Below are positions 1 to 7,882 of a DNA stretch of 64,000 nt, piece after piece; within the stretch, counting starts at the first letter, position 1; every line of letters starts with the position of its first letter. The notes beneath the pieces are model-generated. The model did no database searches. It saw only the letters and a program-made list of their open reading frames with translations, and had not been told where the DNA came from. Where the stretch lies: positions 260,605 to 324,604 of the forward strand of contig RXJG01000001.1 in NCBI GenBank assembly GCA_003963365.1. Reading direction: 5' to 3'. The position numbers and the translations under genes were made by a program. The stretch comes from Sphingobacteriales bacterium (GTDB taxonomy: Bacteria > Bacteroidota > Bacteroidia > Chitinophagales > Chitinophagaceae).

Positions 1-501
1 CGTATTGCTACTCCCGTTGTACATATAAAATCTTCCATCATCGTCTGTAAAAAAAGCAGGATCCCATCCGCCGATATCAAATGAATCTATCAACGGCTTC
101 CATTCATTGGCTTTTGGATTAGTGCTCATCCATAAAGTAAATTTTCGGGTGTAGGTGGAACCAAATACAAGCATCGTATCACCTACAATACCAACAGCAG
201 GAGCACATAATTCATCGTACACACCGCCATTCCAGGGACGAAGAAATTTTTTGGAGATAAAATTCCAGTTAAGCATATCCCCGCTCCACCAGTAACCCCA
301 CTGATTAGTGGAGAATAAATAATATTCGCCTTTATAATTTACAATCACCGGGTCTGCAGTGGCACGGTGGCGTCCCCATTCACTGAAATTGGGAATGGGA
401 GTGTATCCATAATCTATATTGATGGGATTACAATAGGTTTTTTGTTGTGCATTGCTATTAACAACAATAAAAAGTATAACTCCAAAAAACAATCGTTTCA
501 T
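1..501 (-). CDS. GH43-like glycoside hydrolase, 3' part cut by window edge
   Basis: Only the first 167 codons are inside the window; the reading frame runs off position 1 without a stop. Residues 1-19 form a signal peptide ending NSNAQ, so the enzyme is exported. After it come features of the five-bladed beta-propeller of GH43-type glycosidases: an Asp-Pro at residues 50-51 (ATADPVIV) in the position of the blade-1 catalytic base, and a WDPAFF motif near residue 145 in the position of the second conserved aspartate. The start is the ATG at 499-501, four bases downstream of the DoxX stop, so it is probably the last visible gene of the same transcript. GH43 members mostly act on arabinosides and xylosides, with some on galactans. 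The substrate cannot be told from this fragment. Confidence 0.75.
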   Translation of the reverse strand, partial: MKRLFFGVILFIVVNSNAQQKTYCNPINIDYGYTPIPNFSEWGRHRATADPVIVNYKGEYYLFSTNQWGYWWSGDMLNWNFISKKFLRPWNGGVYDELCAPAVGIVGDTMLVFGSTYTRKFTLWMSTNPKANEWKPLIDSFDIGGWDPAFFTDDDGRFYMYNGSSNT

Positions 502-505
502 TTTG

Positions 506-910
506 CTATTTTTTAAAAATAATATTATCTAAACTCCATTTAACAGGGCCGGTGAAAAAGAACAACAATCCAAATATGGCAAAGAGAAAAGGATACTGGT
601 CATCCATCCAGAATTTACCGGTGCCAACAAAGAAAGTGATGTAAACAAATGTACCAATGATGATAAGACAAGCTATCCTGGTAAATAAACCCAGCAATAA
701 CATTGCTCCTGCAACAAACTCTGCTCCTTTACCAAGATATGGCATGATGCTATTTGATTTAAACATATCCCATTTAATATATTCAGCCATTTTTTCCGGT
801 AAAAAAACTTCAACACCATGATAAACTATAAATGCACCAATAAGAATGCGTATAATGGCTAATCCATTTTCCTGCCAGATGGGTTGTGTTGATAATATTT
901 TTTTCAGCAT
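506..910 (-). CDS. DoxX family integral membrane protein
   Basis: A 134-residue protein that is almost entirely hydrophobic, with membrane spans at about residues 15-38, 65-98 (probably two helices) and 106-125. That is the four-helix layout of DoxX. The start is one base away from the stop of the GMC oxidoreductase gene, so the two are surely co-transcribed. DoxX-family proteins include the small subunit of an archaeal thiosulfate:quinone oxidoreductase and are often found near redox enzymes. Because it lies directly behind a flavoprotein dehydrogenase, a role as membrane anchor or quinone-side partner is possible, but that is inference. No cofactor-binding motif is visible. Confidence 0.8.
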   Translation of the reverse strand: MLKKILSTQPIWQENGLAIIRILIGAFIVYHGVEVFLPEKMAEYIKWDMFKSNSIMPYLGKGAEFVAGAMLLLGLFTRIACLIIIGTFVYITFFVGTGKFWMDDQYPFLFAIFGLLFFFTGPVKWSLDNIIFKK

Positions 911-911
911 G

Positions 912-2639
912 TTACAGGTTTTGTTTTTTCATTTCTTCTACAGCATGATTCACTGCTCTAGCTGTGAAGGCCATGTATAAAATTGATGGACTCTGACTGC
1001 CGGTACTGGTCATACAAGCTCCATCGGTTACAAATACATTTTTACAGTGATGCAGTTGATTAAATTCATTAAGCATAGAATTTTTTGGATCTTTTCCCAT
1101 TCTTGCACCACCCATCTCATGTATGTCTAATCCCGGTGCCTGGTGACTATCATAAGTGCTGATGTTTTTTACACCGGCTGCTTCCAGCATCGCTTGTCCC
1201 TGTTCCAAAAAATCTTTTACCATCTTATCATCATTCTCGTCATACCCAACAGAAGTAATTAATAATGGAATGCCCCATTGATCTTTTTTATCCGTACTCA
1301 GGCGAACATGATTACTCTCTTTAGCAATCGTTTCACCCTGCATATACATATAGGCAGTCCATGGACCTGCTTCACTTAATGCTTCTTTAAATTCGGCACC
1401 TACCACTTCTTTAGTTCCGGCATCGCTGTATCTCGAACGGCTGGCACCGGAATAGATGACATAGCCGCCAAAGAAATCAGTATCTCTTTTTTCTACATTG
1501 CGGAAATTAGCTACGATACACTCAGCGGGTTTGGAAACTTTATAATACCATTCCGTAAATCCATCTATTTCACCACCCATGCTGCCGCGGTAATTATGAA
1601 AACAAATGTATTTGCCCAGCACACCGCTATCGTTGCCCAATCCATTAGGGAAACGATTGGAAGTGGAATTGAGTAAGATTAGATTACTATTGAGTGCTGA
1701 GGCATTTACGAAAATGATTCTTGCAAAAAAATCTGTTGGTTGTTTGGTATTGGCATCAATCACTCTTACGCCGACTGCTTTTTGTTTTTGTTCATCATAA
1801 ATAATGGAATGAACAACTGAATGTGGACGAATGGTTAAATTGCCAGTTTTATTAGCCCATGGCAAGGTACAACTCACGGAGCTGAAATAACCACCCAGCG
1901 GACAACCACGCATACAAGCGTTTCTATTCAAACACTGAATTCTTCCCTGTTCTTTATGGATAGGTTGCGGTTCGGTAATATGTGCCCATCTTCCTGAGAC
2001 ATAATGACGATTAAATTTTTCTTTGATTACTTTCTGAATATGCTGCTCCACCATATTTAATTCATAGGCAGGAAGAAATTCGCCATCCGGCATGGAAGGA
2101 ATGCCTTCTCTGTTGCCACATACACCAATAAATTTTTCAACATGACTGTACCAGTCTTTAATATCATCATAACCGATAGGGAAGGACATGCCATAACCAT
2201 AACGTTCCGGCGACGTAAAATCAAACGGACTCCACCTGGCACAGGCACGGCCCCACGTAAGGGATTTGCCGCCTACCTGGTAACCACGAACCCATTCAAA
2301 AGGTTTTTCCTGCACATAAGGATGATCAGCATCTTTTACAAAGAAATGTTGTGTGGCTTCATCATAACCTGCGGCACGACTGATAAAAGGGTTGTTCTTT
2401 CTCGTGTCCTGTGTTATATCACCACGATGCGGTAATTCCCAGCGGGAAAGATTGGCGGTAGGATAATCTTTAATGTGCTCCACATTTCTTCCTCTTTCTA
2501 ATACTAATGTCTTTAATCCTTTTTCACATAATTCTTTAGCAGCCCAGCCTCCGCTGATACCACTACCAATTACTATGGCATCATAAGTGTTGTTATCAAC
2601 ACCTTTTGTATTAATATGAACACCGGTACTGTCTGGCAT
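912..2639 (-). CDS. GMC-family FAD-dependent sugar/glycoside oxidoreductase
   Basis: A 575-residue flavoprotein of the glucose-methanol-choline family, related to gluconate 2-dehydrogenase and glucoside 3-dehydrogenase large subunits. The FAD-binding Rossmann motif GSGISGG is near residue 25, followed by the ERGR end of the second strand. The C-terminal block starts with HEMGGARMG (His about 507) and ends TDGACMTSTGSQSPS. Two points are odd. The gene for the small gluconate 2-dehydrogenase subunit 3, usually adjacent and carrying the Tat signal, is absent, and this protein has no export signal of its own. Also, residue 550 is Ser in GSQSPS, where relatives usually have Asn (SQNPS) next to the active site. 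Neighbours are DoxX downstream and a metallo-hydrolase 17 bases upstream. A 3-keto-glycoside-forming role is plausible but unproven. Confidence 0.85.
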   Translation of the reverse strand: MPDSTGVHINTKGVDNNTYDAIVIGSGISGGWAAKELCEKGLKTLVLERGRNVEHIKDYPTANLSRWELPHRGDITQDTRKNNPFISRAAGYDEATQHFFVKDADHPYVQEKPFEWVRGYQVGGKSLTWGRACARWSPFDFTSPERYGYGMSFPIGYDDIKDWYSHVEKFIGVCGNREGIPSMPDGEFLPAYELNMVEQHIQKVIKEKFNRHYVSGRWAHITEPQPIHKEQGRIQCLNRNACMRGCPLGGYFSSVSCTLPWANKTGNLTIRPHSVVHSIIYDEQKQKAVGVRVIDANTKQPTDFFARIIFVNASALNSNLILLNSTSNRFPNGLGNDSGVLGKYICFHNYRGSMGGEIDGFTEWYYKVSKPAECIVANFRNVEKRDTDFFGGYVIYSGASRSRYSDAGTKEVVGAEFKEALSEAGPWTAYMYMQGETIAKESNHVRLSTDKKDQWGIPLLITSVGYDENDDKMVKDFLEQGQAMLEAAGVKNISTYDSHQAPGLDIHEMGGARMGKDPKNSMLNEFNQLHHCKNVFVTDGACMTSTGSQSPSILYMAFTARAVNHAVEEMKKQNL

Positions 2640-2656
2640 AACTTTATTATTAATTT

Positions 2657-3502
2657 TTAATTACTCTCATAACCTTCACCGTGGCGTAATACTTTGTACG
2701 GCTGATTGATTTTTTCAGCTTCCATTACAAACTCGTTTACGTCTGCTGTATTGAAAGTGAATAAATCGTAATGACAGGGAATAACACATTTAGCTCCGAT
2801 AGCTTTACCCAATTCAGCAGCCTCTTTACAATCCAAATTGCCGGCTATTTTTCGTTCTGGTTTATTGCCATTGATGGGAAGTATGGCCAAATCCACCGCA
2901 AATGGCTTCAGCATTTCCACCATCCCATCAAACCATAAAGTGTCACCACTATGATAAATTTTATAAGGTCCAAATTCAATTACATAGCCCATGAATTTGC
3001 AATTACCCTTTTCATCTCTTTCAATTTCGTTGTGCTTTGCCGGTATGCCGTGAAAAGTAAATTCATCTATTAATACCGACTGGCCATCATTCAGACCGAT
3101 AGGAAAATCAACCGCACATTTCACTCTCTCTGCCACAAAACTCCTGTTGGCTTCGGGTATTATAAATTTTATTTCAGGATTATTTTCTAAAACAGGGATT
3201 AATGTTTCTGCATCCAAATGGTCGGTATGATTATGGCTGGATGTTACAATGGAAATGTGGTTCAGCGATTCCGGTTTTACCACCAGTTCACTCATTCTTG
3301 TATGTGGCTTTTCTGTATTCAAATATTTTTTTGTTAATGAGTCTGACAGGTATGGGTCAATCAATACTCTTTTATTTTTCCACTGTAATAAAAAACCACT
3401 TTGTCCCAGCCACCAGCAATAAAAATGATTTTCATCGCCAAGCAGCATATCCATTTTGCTCAGCAGTTCGGCATCTTTCTTAATAGCTTTTATCAATTTC
3501 AT
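2657..3502 (-). CDS. MBL-fold metal-dependent hydrolase, UlaG-like
   Basis: A 281-residue metallo-beta-lactamase-fold protein. The signature SHNHTDH at residues 89-95 supplies His90, His92, Asp94 and His95. YHSGDT (His184, Asp187) and a late CHYD motif supply the remaining metal ligands. The overall layout resembles L-ascorbate-6-phosphate lactonase UlaG and the UPF0173 proteins rather than beta-lactamases. There is no signal peptide, so it acts in the cytoplasm. Its start overlaps the NagB stop by four bases (translational coupling), which suggests that it handles a sugar lactone or phosphorylated sugar intermediate in the same pathway. The exact substrate cannot be read from sequence. Confidence 0.82.
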   Translation of the reverse strand: MKLIKAIKKDAELLSKMDMLLGDENHFYCWWLGQSGFLLQWKNKRVLIDPYLSDSLTKKYLNTEKPHTRMSELVVKPESLNHISIVTSSHNHTDHLDAETLIPVLENNPEIKFIIPEANRSFVAERVKCAVDFPIGLNDGQSVLIDEFTFHGIPAKHNEIERDEKGNCKFMGYVIEFGPYKIYHSGDTLWFDGMVEMLKPFAVDLAILPINGNKPERKIAGNLDCKEAAELGKAIGAKCVIPCHYDLFTFNTADVNEFVMEAEKINQPYKVLRHGEGYESN

Positions 3503-4230
3503 TTGGCTGATAATTGTGCTCCTGCTTCTTTGTCTATAATGATGATGGCATTGTCAGCCCGTTGTACATAACTCGCCGGTACCTTATTTGTTAGTTCTCC
3601 TTCCACTGCCTGTTTGATGATGGCTGTTTTGCTTTTGCCATTCGCCAGTAACAATAATTTCTTTGCCTTTAATACTTGTGCTAATCCAAGTGTAATTCCT
3701 TTACTGATAGGAGTTGGCTCATTAAAATAATGCTGACCGGATGCTAATGTACTTCCATGTAATTCCTGTTCATGTGCTTTTAAGGTAACATCCACACCGG
3801 GTTCATTAAAACCAATATGTCCATTGATGCCAATGCCAACCAACATACAATCAACACCGCCTTTGCTGTCGATAACAGCATCCATTTTATTACACTCTGC
3901 TTTTATATTGGTATTCATTCCATCAAAAATGTGGATTTGAGATGACTTTATACCTAATGGATTAAATACCTGCTGATGTAACAAATAATGACAGGTTCCA
4001 TATTTTTCTTTTGGAACACCAATCCATTCATCCAGTCCAATGCAAAAACATCTGCTGAAGTCAGTATTTGATGCTTTAGCTTTTTCAATTAATATTTCAT
4101 AAGTACGCACTGGGGTGTTTCCCGTTGCAAAACACAGTAATGCTTCGGGCTTGTGCTTAACAGTTTCAATAATGATGTCTGCTGCTGCGGCAGACATGCT
4201 GTTATAATCGTCGAAAATTTTTACGGTCAT
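3499..4230 (-). CDS. nagB: Glucosamine-6-phosphate deaminase
   Basis: A 243-residue protein of the short NagB type, matching the length of the Bacillus enzyme, which converts glucosamine 6-phosphate to fructose 6-phosphate and ammonia. Visible signatures are FATGNTP (residues 34-40) for phosphate binding, GLDEW with Asp67, and GINGHIGFNEP with His138 and Glu143 as the catalytic pair. The Asn before GH is normal for Bacillus-type enzymes. A late NGKSK motif is also typical. It sits between the MBL hydrolase (4-base overlap) and the MetE-core gene (2-base gap). No nagA deacetylase is seen in the window, so the amino sugar would have to arrive already deacetylated, or nagA lies elsewhere. A related sugar-phosphate isomerase activity is the main alternative. 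Confidence 0.9.
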   Translation of the reverse strand: MTVKIFDDYNSMSAAAADIIIETVKHKPEALLCFATGNTPVRTYEILIEKAKASNTDFSRCFCIGLDEWIGVPKEKYGTCHYLLHQQVFNPLGIKSSQIHIFDGMNTNIKAECNKMDAVIDSKGGVDCMLVGIGINGHIGFNEPGVDVTLKAHEQELHGSTLASGQHYFNEPTPISKGITLGLAQVLKAKKLLLLANGKSKTAIIKQAVEGELTNKVPASYVQRADNAIIIIDKEAGAQLSAK

Positions 4231-4232
4231 CT

Positions 4233-5261
4233 TTATAATTTTTCTTTTACTAGTTTAGCGCCTTTTACCATGTTGATGAGCTTTTGCCTGGATGCCCATC
4301 TTGCTGTCTGACTCAATCCGCAATCAGGAGCAACAGATAATTTTTCAGCCGGAACATATTTCAAACACTTATTAATTCTTTCCACCACATCATTGATTGT
4401 TTCGATATAATAATTTTTAACATCAATAATTCCCACTGCTACATTCATCTTCTCAGCAAACGGTGCCAGCAATTCTATTTCTGCAAACTCACGGTTAGCC
4501 ATTTCAATATGAATTTCATCTACAGTCATATCTAAAAAATCCGGTAGCATGGGTTTAATGCTCCGGTAACCAACTGGTCTTCCTTTAAAATTGCCAAAAC
4601 ATAAATGAGTACTGAGATTGCATTTGCCCACAATGGGTTTTACGGTACGATTAAAGATGTCAACAAAACGTTTGGTGTCTTCTTTATAAGCATAACAACT
4701 CATCGATGGTTCATCAACAGTAATTTCTGTACAACCAGCTTCTACTAATGCTGTTAATTCTTTGCTGATGATAGGTAATAATGCTTCGGTTATTTCAAAA
4801 CGGTCTTTATATTGTTTGTTTGGTAATAATCTTCCGCTTAAAGTATAGGGGCCGGGCACACTTGCTTTTAATGTTGGACCTGCCGGAGCTAATTTTTTCA
4901 ATCGCTGAAATTCTTTTACTGCTCCCAATCCATTAGGAGCAACCAGTTCACCTGTAATATTATTTTTACCACGTTGGTCATGTGCCGGCGGTCCAAACTT
5001 CCTTGTTTCTGTTTCATTATTCTCAATCCCTTTAATAAAACCGTAAAAGGATAAATTAAAATCCAGTCTTGTTTGTTCGCCATCGGTGATTACATCAAGT
5101 CCTGCAGTTACCTGGTCATGTATGGCAGCTATCACTGCATCTTCAATCATTTCTTCAATATCTGCCGCACCAAATTGTTTTAAATTCTGCGAAGCAAACT
5201 CCAGCCAGCCGGGAAACGGGTAGCTGCCCACTACAGTTGTTCTTATTGGTGTATGATTCAT
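4233..5261 (-). CDS. Cobalamin-independent methionine synthase (MetE C-terminal-like) family protein
   Basis: A 342-residue protein covering only the catalytic half of MetE (PF01717 type). The zinc ligand set is intact: His219 and Cys221 in THLCFGN, Glu253 in HIEMAN and Cys314 in APDCGLS. The homocysteine-binding VDEPSMS element lies near residue 182. The N-terminal MetE duplicate is missing, as in core-MetE proteins that use methyl donors other than triglutamyl folate. The gene is two bases upstream of nagB in a sugar-catabolic operon, an unexpected setting. Either methyl transfer or cleavage belongs to this pathway, or the gene is only transcriptionally linked. The substrate is unknown. Confidence 0.8.
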   Translation of the reverse strand: MNHTPIRTTVVGSYPFPGWLEFASQNLKQFGAADIEEMIEDAVIAAIHDQVTAGLDVITDGEQTRLDFNLSFYGFIKGIENNETETRKFGPPAHDQRGKNNITGELVAPNGLGAVKEFQRLKKLAPAGPTLKASVPGPYTLSGRLLPNKQYKDRFEITEALLPIISKELTALVEAGCTEITVDEPSMSCYAYKEDTKRFVDIFNRTVKPIVGKCNLSTHLCFGNFKGRPVGYRSIKPMLPDFLDMTVDEIHIEMANREFAEIELLAPFAEKMNVAVGIIDVKNYYIETINDVVERINKCLKYVPAEKLSVAPDCGLSQTARWASRQKLINMVKGAKLVKEKL

Positions 5262-5281
5262 GTTTTATTAAATTAAATATT

Positions 5282-5397
5282 GAATATCGAACAAGGAATA
5301 ACGAATTATGAATATTATTTCAACTCATTTATATTTCGATATTCGATATTCGATATTCATTGTTCATTATTCATTATTCATTATTCATTCTTCACTT
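5282..5397. repeat. Heptanucleotide-repeat palindrome between SIS and MetE-core genes
   Basis: The spacer is built of 7-base units. The left arm (5282-5316) has five GAATATC-like units. The right arm (5335-5397) has nine units: three TTCGATA, then TTCATTG, three TTCATTA, TTCATTC and TTCACTT. The right-arm units are reverse complements of the left-arm type, so the whole can fold as an AT-rich hairpin. The last units overlap the SIS stop codon at 5392-5394. The same unit type recurs at 42207-42241. Confidence 0.8.
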
Positions 5398-6171
5398 TCC
5401 TGCATTTTTATATAACTCAGCCATACGATGTGCATGTTCATCATATGCTGCTTCAAATAATGCCGTTGCTTTTTCAGTGCCTGCTACGCAGCCAGCAGTT
5501 AAAACTTTTGGTGGCTGACCAGCAGTGGTAAGCATTCTCGCCAACTCTGCTTTTATACAGTTAATGATGATGGCGCCTCCAACAGTTGAGCCGGGAGATA
5601 CCGGTGTTTCCAATCCTTCCACATATATCATTGAATCACCGGCAGGGGCACCCGTATCTAAAATTATATCTGCAAAGTCGCTTAACTTCTTCCCGTCTTT
5701 TCTTTTGCTGCTGCTTTTTTCTGAATGTTGTTTGGTGATGATGGCCACCACTTTTATTTTCTTTTGCTGAAATAACTCCGCCATCTCAACAGGAACAATA
5801 TTGCAGCCACTGGAAGAAATAACCAATGCACAATCATCTTCACTCAACCCAAAATTGCGAAGAATACGTTCAGCTAAACCGGGAACGTTCTCTAAAAACA
5901 TCGCCTGGCGCTGACCGTTAGCACCTACCACATTATTATGATTGGTAAGTGATAATTCCACAATAGGATTAAAGCCGGGGAATGAACCATATCTCGGCCA
6001 CATCTCTTCCACCATAATGCGGCTGTGGCCGGAGCCAAAGCAATGCACCATTCTTCCTTTTAAAATACTCTGGGCAAACCATTTAGCGGCCAGTTGAATA
6101 TTATTTTCCTGTGCCCGTACTTTTTCAATGATAGCCGCACATTTTTCCAGGTATGATATTGTTATACTCAT
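5392..6171 (-). CDS. SIS-domain sugar isomerase-like protein (UPF0309-like)
   Basis: A 259-residue cytoplasmic protein with a sugar-isomerase (SIS) domain. Helix-rich residues 1-40 are followed by the phosphosugar-binding loop FGSGHS (45-50) and a second Ser-rich loop, ISSSGCN, near residue 118. The arrangement matches the UPF0309 group of SIS proteins, whose substrate is not established. The start overlaps the ROK kinase stop by four bases, so a kinase product, a sugar 6-phosphate, is the likely ligand, and NagB lies two genes downstream. Isomerisation of an aldose/ketose 6-phosphate is the simplest role. An etherase-like reaction is an alternative, since SIS folds serve that in MurQ. Confidence 0.8.
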   Translation of the reverse strand: MSITISYLEKCAAIIEKVRAQENNIQLAAKWFAQSILKGRMVHCFGSGHSRIMVEEMWPRYGSFPGFNPIVELSLTNHNNVVGANGQRQAMFLENVPGLAERILRNFGLSEDDCALVISSSGCNIVPVEMAELFQQKKIKVVAIITKQHSEKSSSKRKDGKKLSDFADIILDTGAPAGDSMIYVEGLETPVSPGSTVGGAIIINCIKAELARMLTTAGQPPKVLTAGCVAGTEKATALFEAAYDEHAHRMAELYKNAGK

Positions 6172-7064
6172 GCGTTATTTTTTTGTATGGCAAAACAGGC
6201 GGCCCCCACAGCCCCGGCCACATCACCATATAATGCTTTTACTATTTCTACTTTATTGCCACCCGCTCTCCATTCGTATTGAGCAATGTATTCATTCAAC
6301 GGATCAAATAAATCGTTTCCCGCTTCTGTTATTCCTCCGCCTAATATGATTGTTTCGGGAGATAATATATTAGTAACAGTTGCTAAGCCTATGGCTAACT
6401 GGCGGACTGATTTTAACCAAACAGTTTTAGCAAACTCATCACCCTTGCGGTAAGCATCCAGTAATTCATGGGTGGATTTGAATTTTCCTTTACTTCTTTT
6501 TTTAATAGTGCAATTGCCTATGCATTCTTCCAAACTTCCGGGCATACCTGTTACGTCGCAATCACCTTCATCATCAATTACCATATGTCCCATATGACCA
6601 GCTTTGCTAAAAGAACCCTGGTAAGGTTTTCCATCAATTAAGATAGCGCCGCCTACTCCCGTACCCAACGTAAGCATGGCTACGTTCTTTTTATTAATGC
6701 CGGCGCCGAATTTGGCTTCTGCCATTAAAGCAGCAACCGCATCGTTTAATACAAATGTTTTTTGCTGAAGAAAATTACTCCAGTCAAAATTTTCCAAACC
6801 ATCCATTCTTCCCGGCATAAAAGCAATAGCATTATTTTCTTCATCAGGCAAACCTGGTGCGGAAATGCCAACAAGACATTGTGCTATTTTTAATTTCTCT
6901 AAAAATTCCTTCACCACATCAGCAACAGCTTGTTTCCATACCGCTCCTTCACCATCGTTTGTAGGGTGATAGCTTTCATGTAATATTTTATAATCACTGT
7001 TGATGGCAACAGCTTTTATTCTTGTCCCGCCTAAATCAATTCCTATAATTACTTTACTGCTCAA
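6168..7064 (-). CDS. ROK-family sugar kinase
   Basis: A 298-residue ROK kinase. The ATP-binding phosphate-1 motif is DLGGT at residues 10-14, the catalytic base is Asp108 in LNDAVAA, phosphate-2 is LGTGVGGA (133-140), and an adenosine motif GGGITEAG lies near the C-terminus. It has no DNA-binding domain, so it is an enzyme and not a NagC-type repressor. The usual ROK zinc motif CxCGxxGCxE is not present: the stretch reads MPGSLEECIGNC (174-185), leaving Cys169, Cys181 and Cys185 in unusual spacing. It likely phosphorylates glucose, N-acetylglucosamine or glucosamine released by the upstream glycosidases, feeding the SIS protein and NagB. Sugar choice is unresolved. Confidence 0.85.
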   Translation of the reverse strand: MSSKVIIGIDLGGTRIKAVAINSDYKILHESYHPTNDGEGAVWKQAVADVVKEFLEKLKIAQCLVGISAPGLPDEENNAIAFMPGRMDGLENFDWSNFLQQKTFVLNDAVAALMAEAKFGAGINKKNVAMLTLGTGVGGAILIDGKPYQGSFSKAGHMGHMVIDDEGDCDVTGMPGSLEECIGNCTIKKRSKGKFKSTHELLDAYRKGDEFAKTVWLKSVRQLAIGLATVTNILSPETIILGGGITEAGNDLFDPLNEYIAQYEWRAGGNKVEIVKALYGDVAGAVGAACFAIQKNNA

Positions 7065-7099
7065 TACTTAATTATTAATTCTTCATTATAAATGCTTCA

Positions 7100-7882
7100 T
7101 TACTCCTGTCCTTCACTCAGTGTCCATCCACCATCTACTGCAATCACTTGCCCTGTTGTAAATTTTGATTGATCACTCATAAAATAAACAGCCAGTCCGT
7201 CCAAATCAGCTGCCTGTCCAATTCTTCCTCCGTCTAATGGTTGCTTGGTTTTGATAAAGGATTGAATGTGCTCATCATTGGCAGCCCTTTGCGCCATGGG
7301 TGTTTCCACTAACGCCGGAGCGATTACATTGATGCGGATATTTTGTTTGGCATAATAAGCGGCAATAGATTTTGTAAAACCAATGGCTGCAGCTTTTGAT
7401 GCAGCATAAGCATGAGTGGCGAAATATTTGGGGGAAGGAGAGAAGCCCAATACAGAACTCATATTTAAGATAGTTCCAACTTTCTTTAATTCTAAAAACT
7501 TTTTTACTGCTGCCTGGTTACTCAGCATGAGCGAAGTAAGATTCAATTCCATTGTTTTATTCCATCCCTCCAGCGTTAATTCATGTAACGGGCCATCACC
7601 CATTTTTCTGCCACTGCCACCGGCAACATGATATAGCCCGTCAAATCCACCAAAATGTTCAATACATTTTTCAATAGCATTCGTGGCAACACCTTCCTGT
7701 GAGGCATCGCCAGTAATAGCAATAACTTTATTACCTAATTGCTGCTGTACCTGGTCCACACTTTCCTGTTTGCGCCCAATCACCACTACATTAGCCCTGT
7801 TATCTATAAATGCTTTGGCTGCAGATAAACCCAGGCCGGTAGTGCCACCAATGATGACTATATTTTTTTTCTCAAGCATCAA
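7100..7882 (-). CDS. Short-chain dehydrogenase/reductase
   Basis: A 260-residue classical SDR. The cofactor loop GGTTGLG is at residues 12-18, NVAG-equivalent HVAGG near 84-88, catalytic Ser141/142 in NMSSV, and the Tyr158-x3-Lys162 pair in YAASK. The C-terminus carries the typical VDGG motif. The gene overlaps the upstream AHSA1 gene by 11 bases. SDRs of this type oxidise or reduce hydroxyl/keto groups of sugars and lipids. With a Gfo/Idh/MocA enzyme and a GMC dehydrogenase in the same string, a keto-sugar or sugar-acid substrate is a reasonable inference. The second ATG (codon 2) could equally be the start. Confidence 0.85.
   Translation of the reverse strand: MMLEKKNIVIIGGTTGLGLSAAKAFIDNRANVVVIGRKQESVDQVQQQLGNKVIAITGDASQEGVATNAIEKCIEHFGGFDGLYHVAGGSGRKMGDGPLHELTLEGWNKTMELNLTSLMLSNQAAVKKFLELKKVGTILNMSSVLGFSPSPKYFATHAYAASKAAAIGFTKSIAAYYAKQNIRINVIAPALVETPMAQRAANDEHIQSFIKTKQPLDGGRIGQAADLDGLAVYFMSDQSKFTTGQVIAVDGGWTLSEGQE

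Noticed and set aside
5282-5397. CRISPR-like array
   Set aside because: The units are seven bases long, contiguous and without unique spacers; there are no cas genes anywhere in the window.
6168-7064. ROK protein as a NagC-type repressor of the locus
   Set aside because: It lacks an N-terminal helix-turn-helix and has the full kinase motif set.
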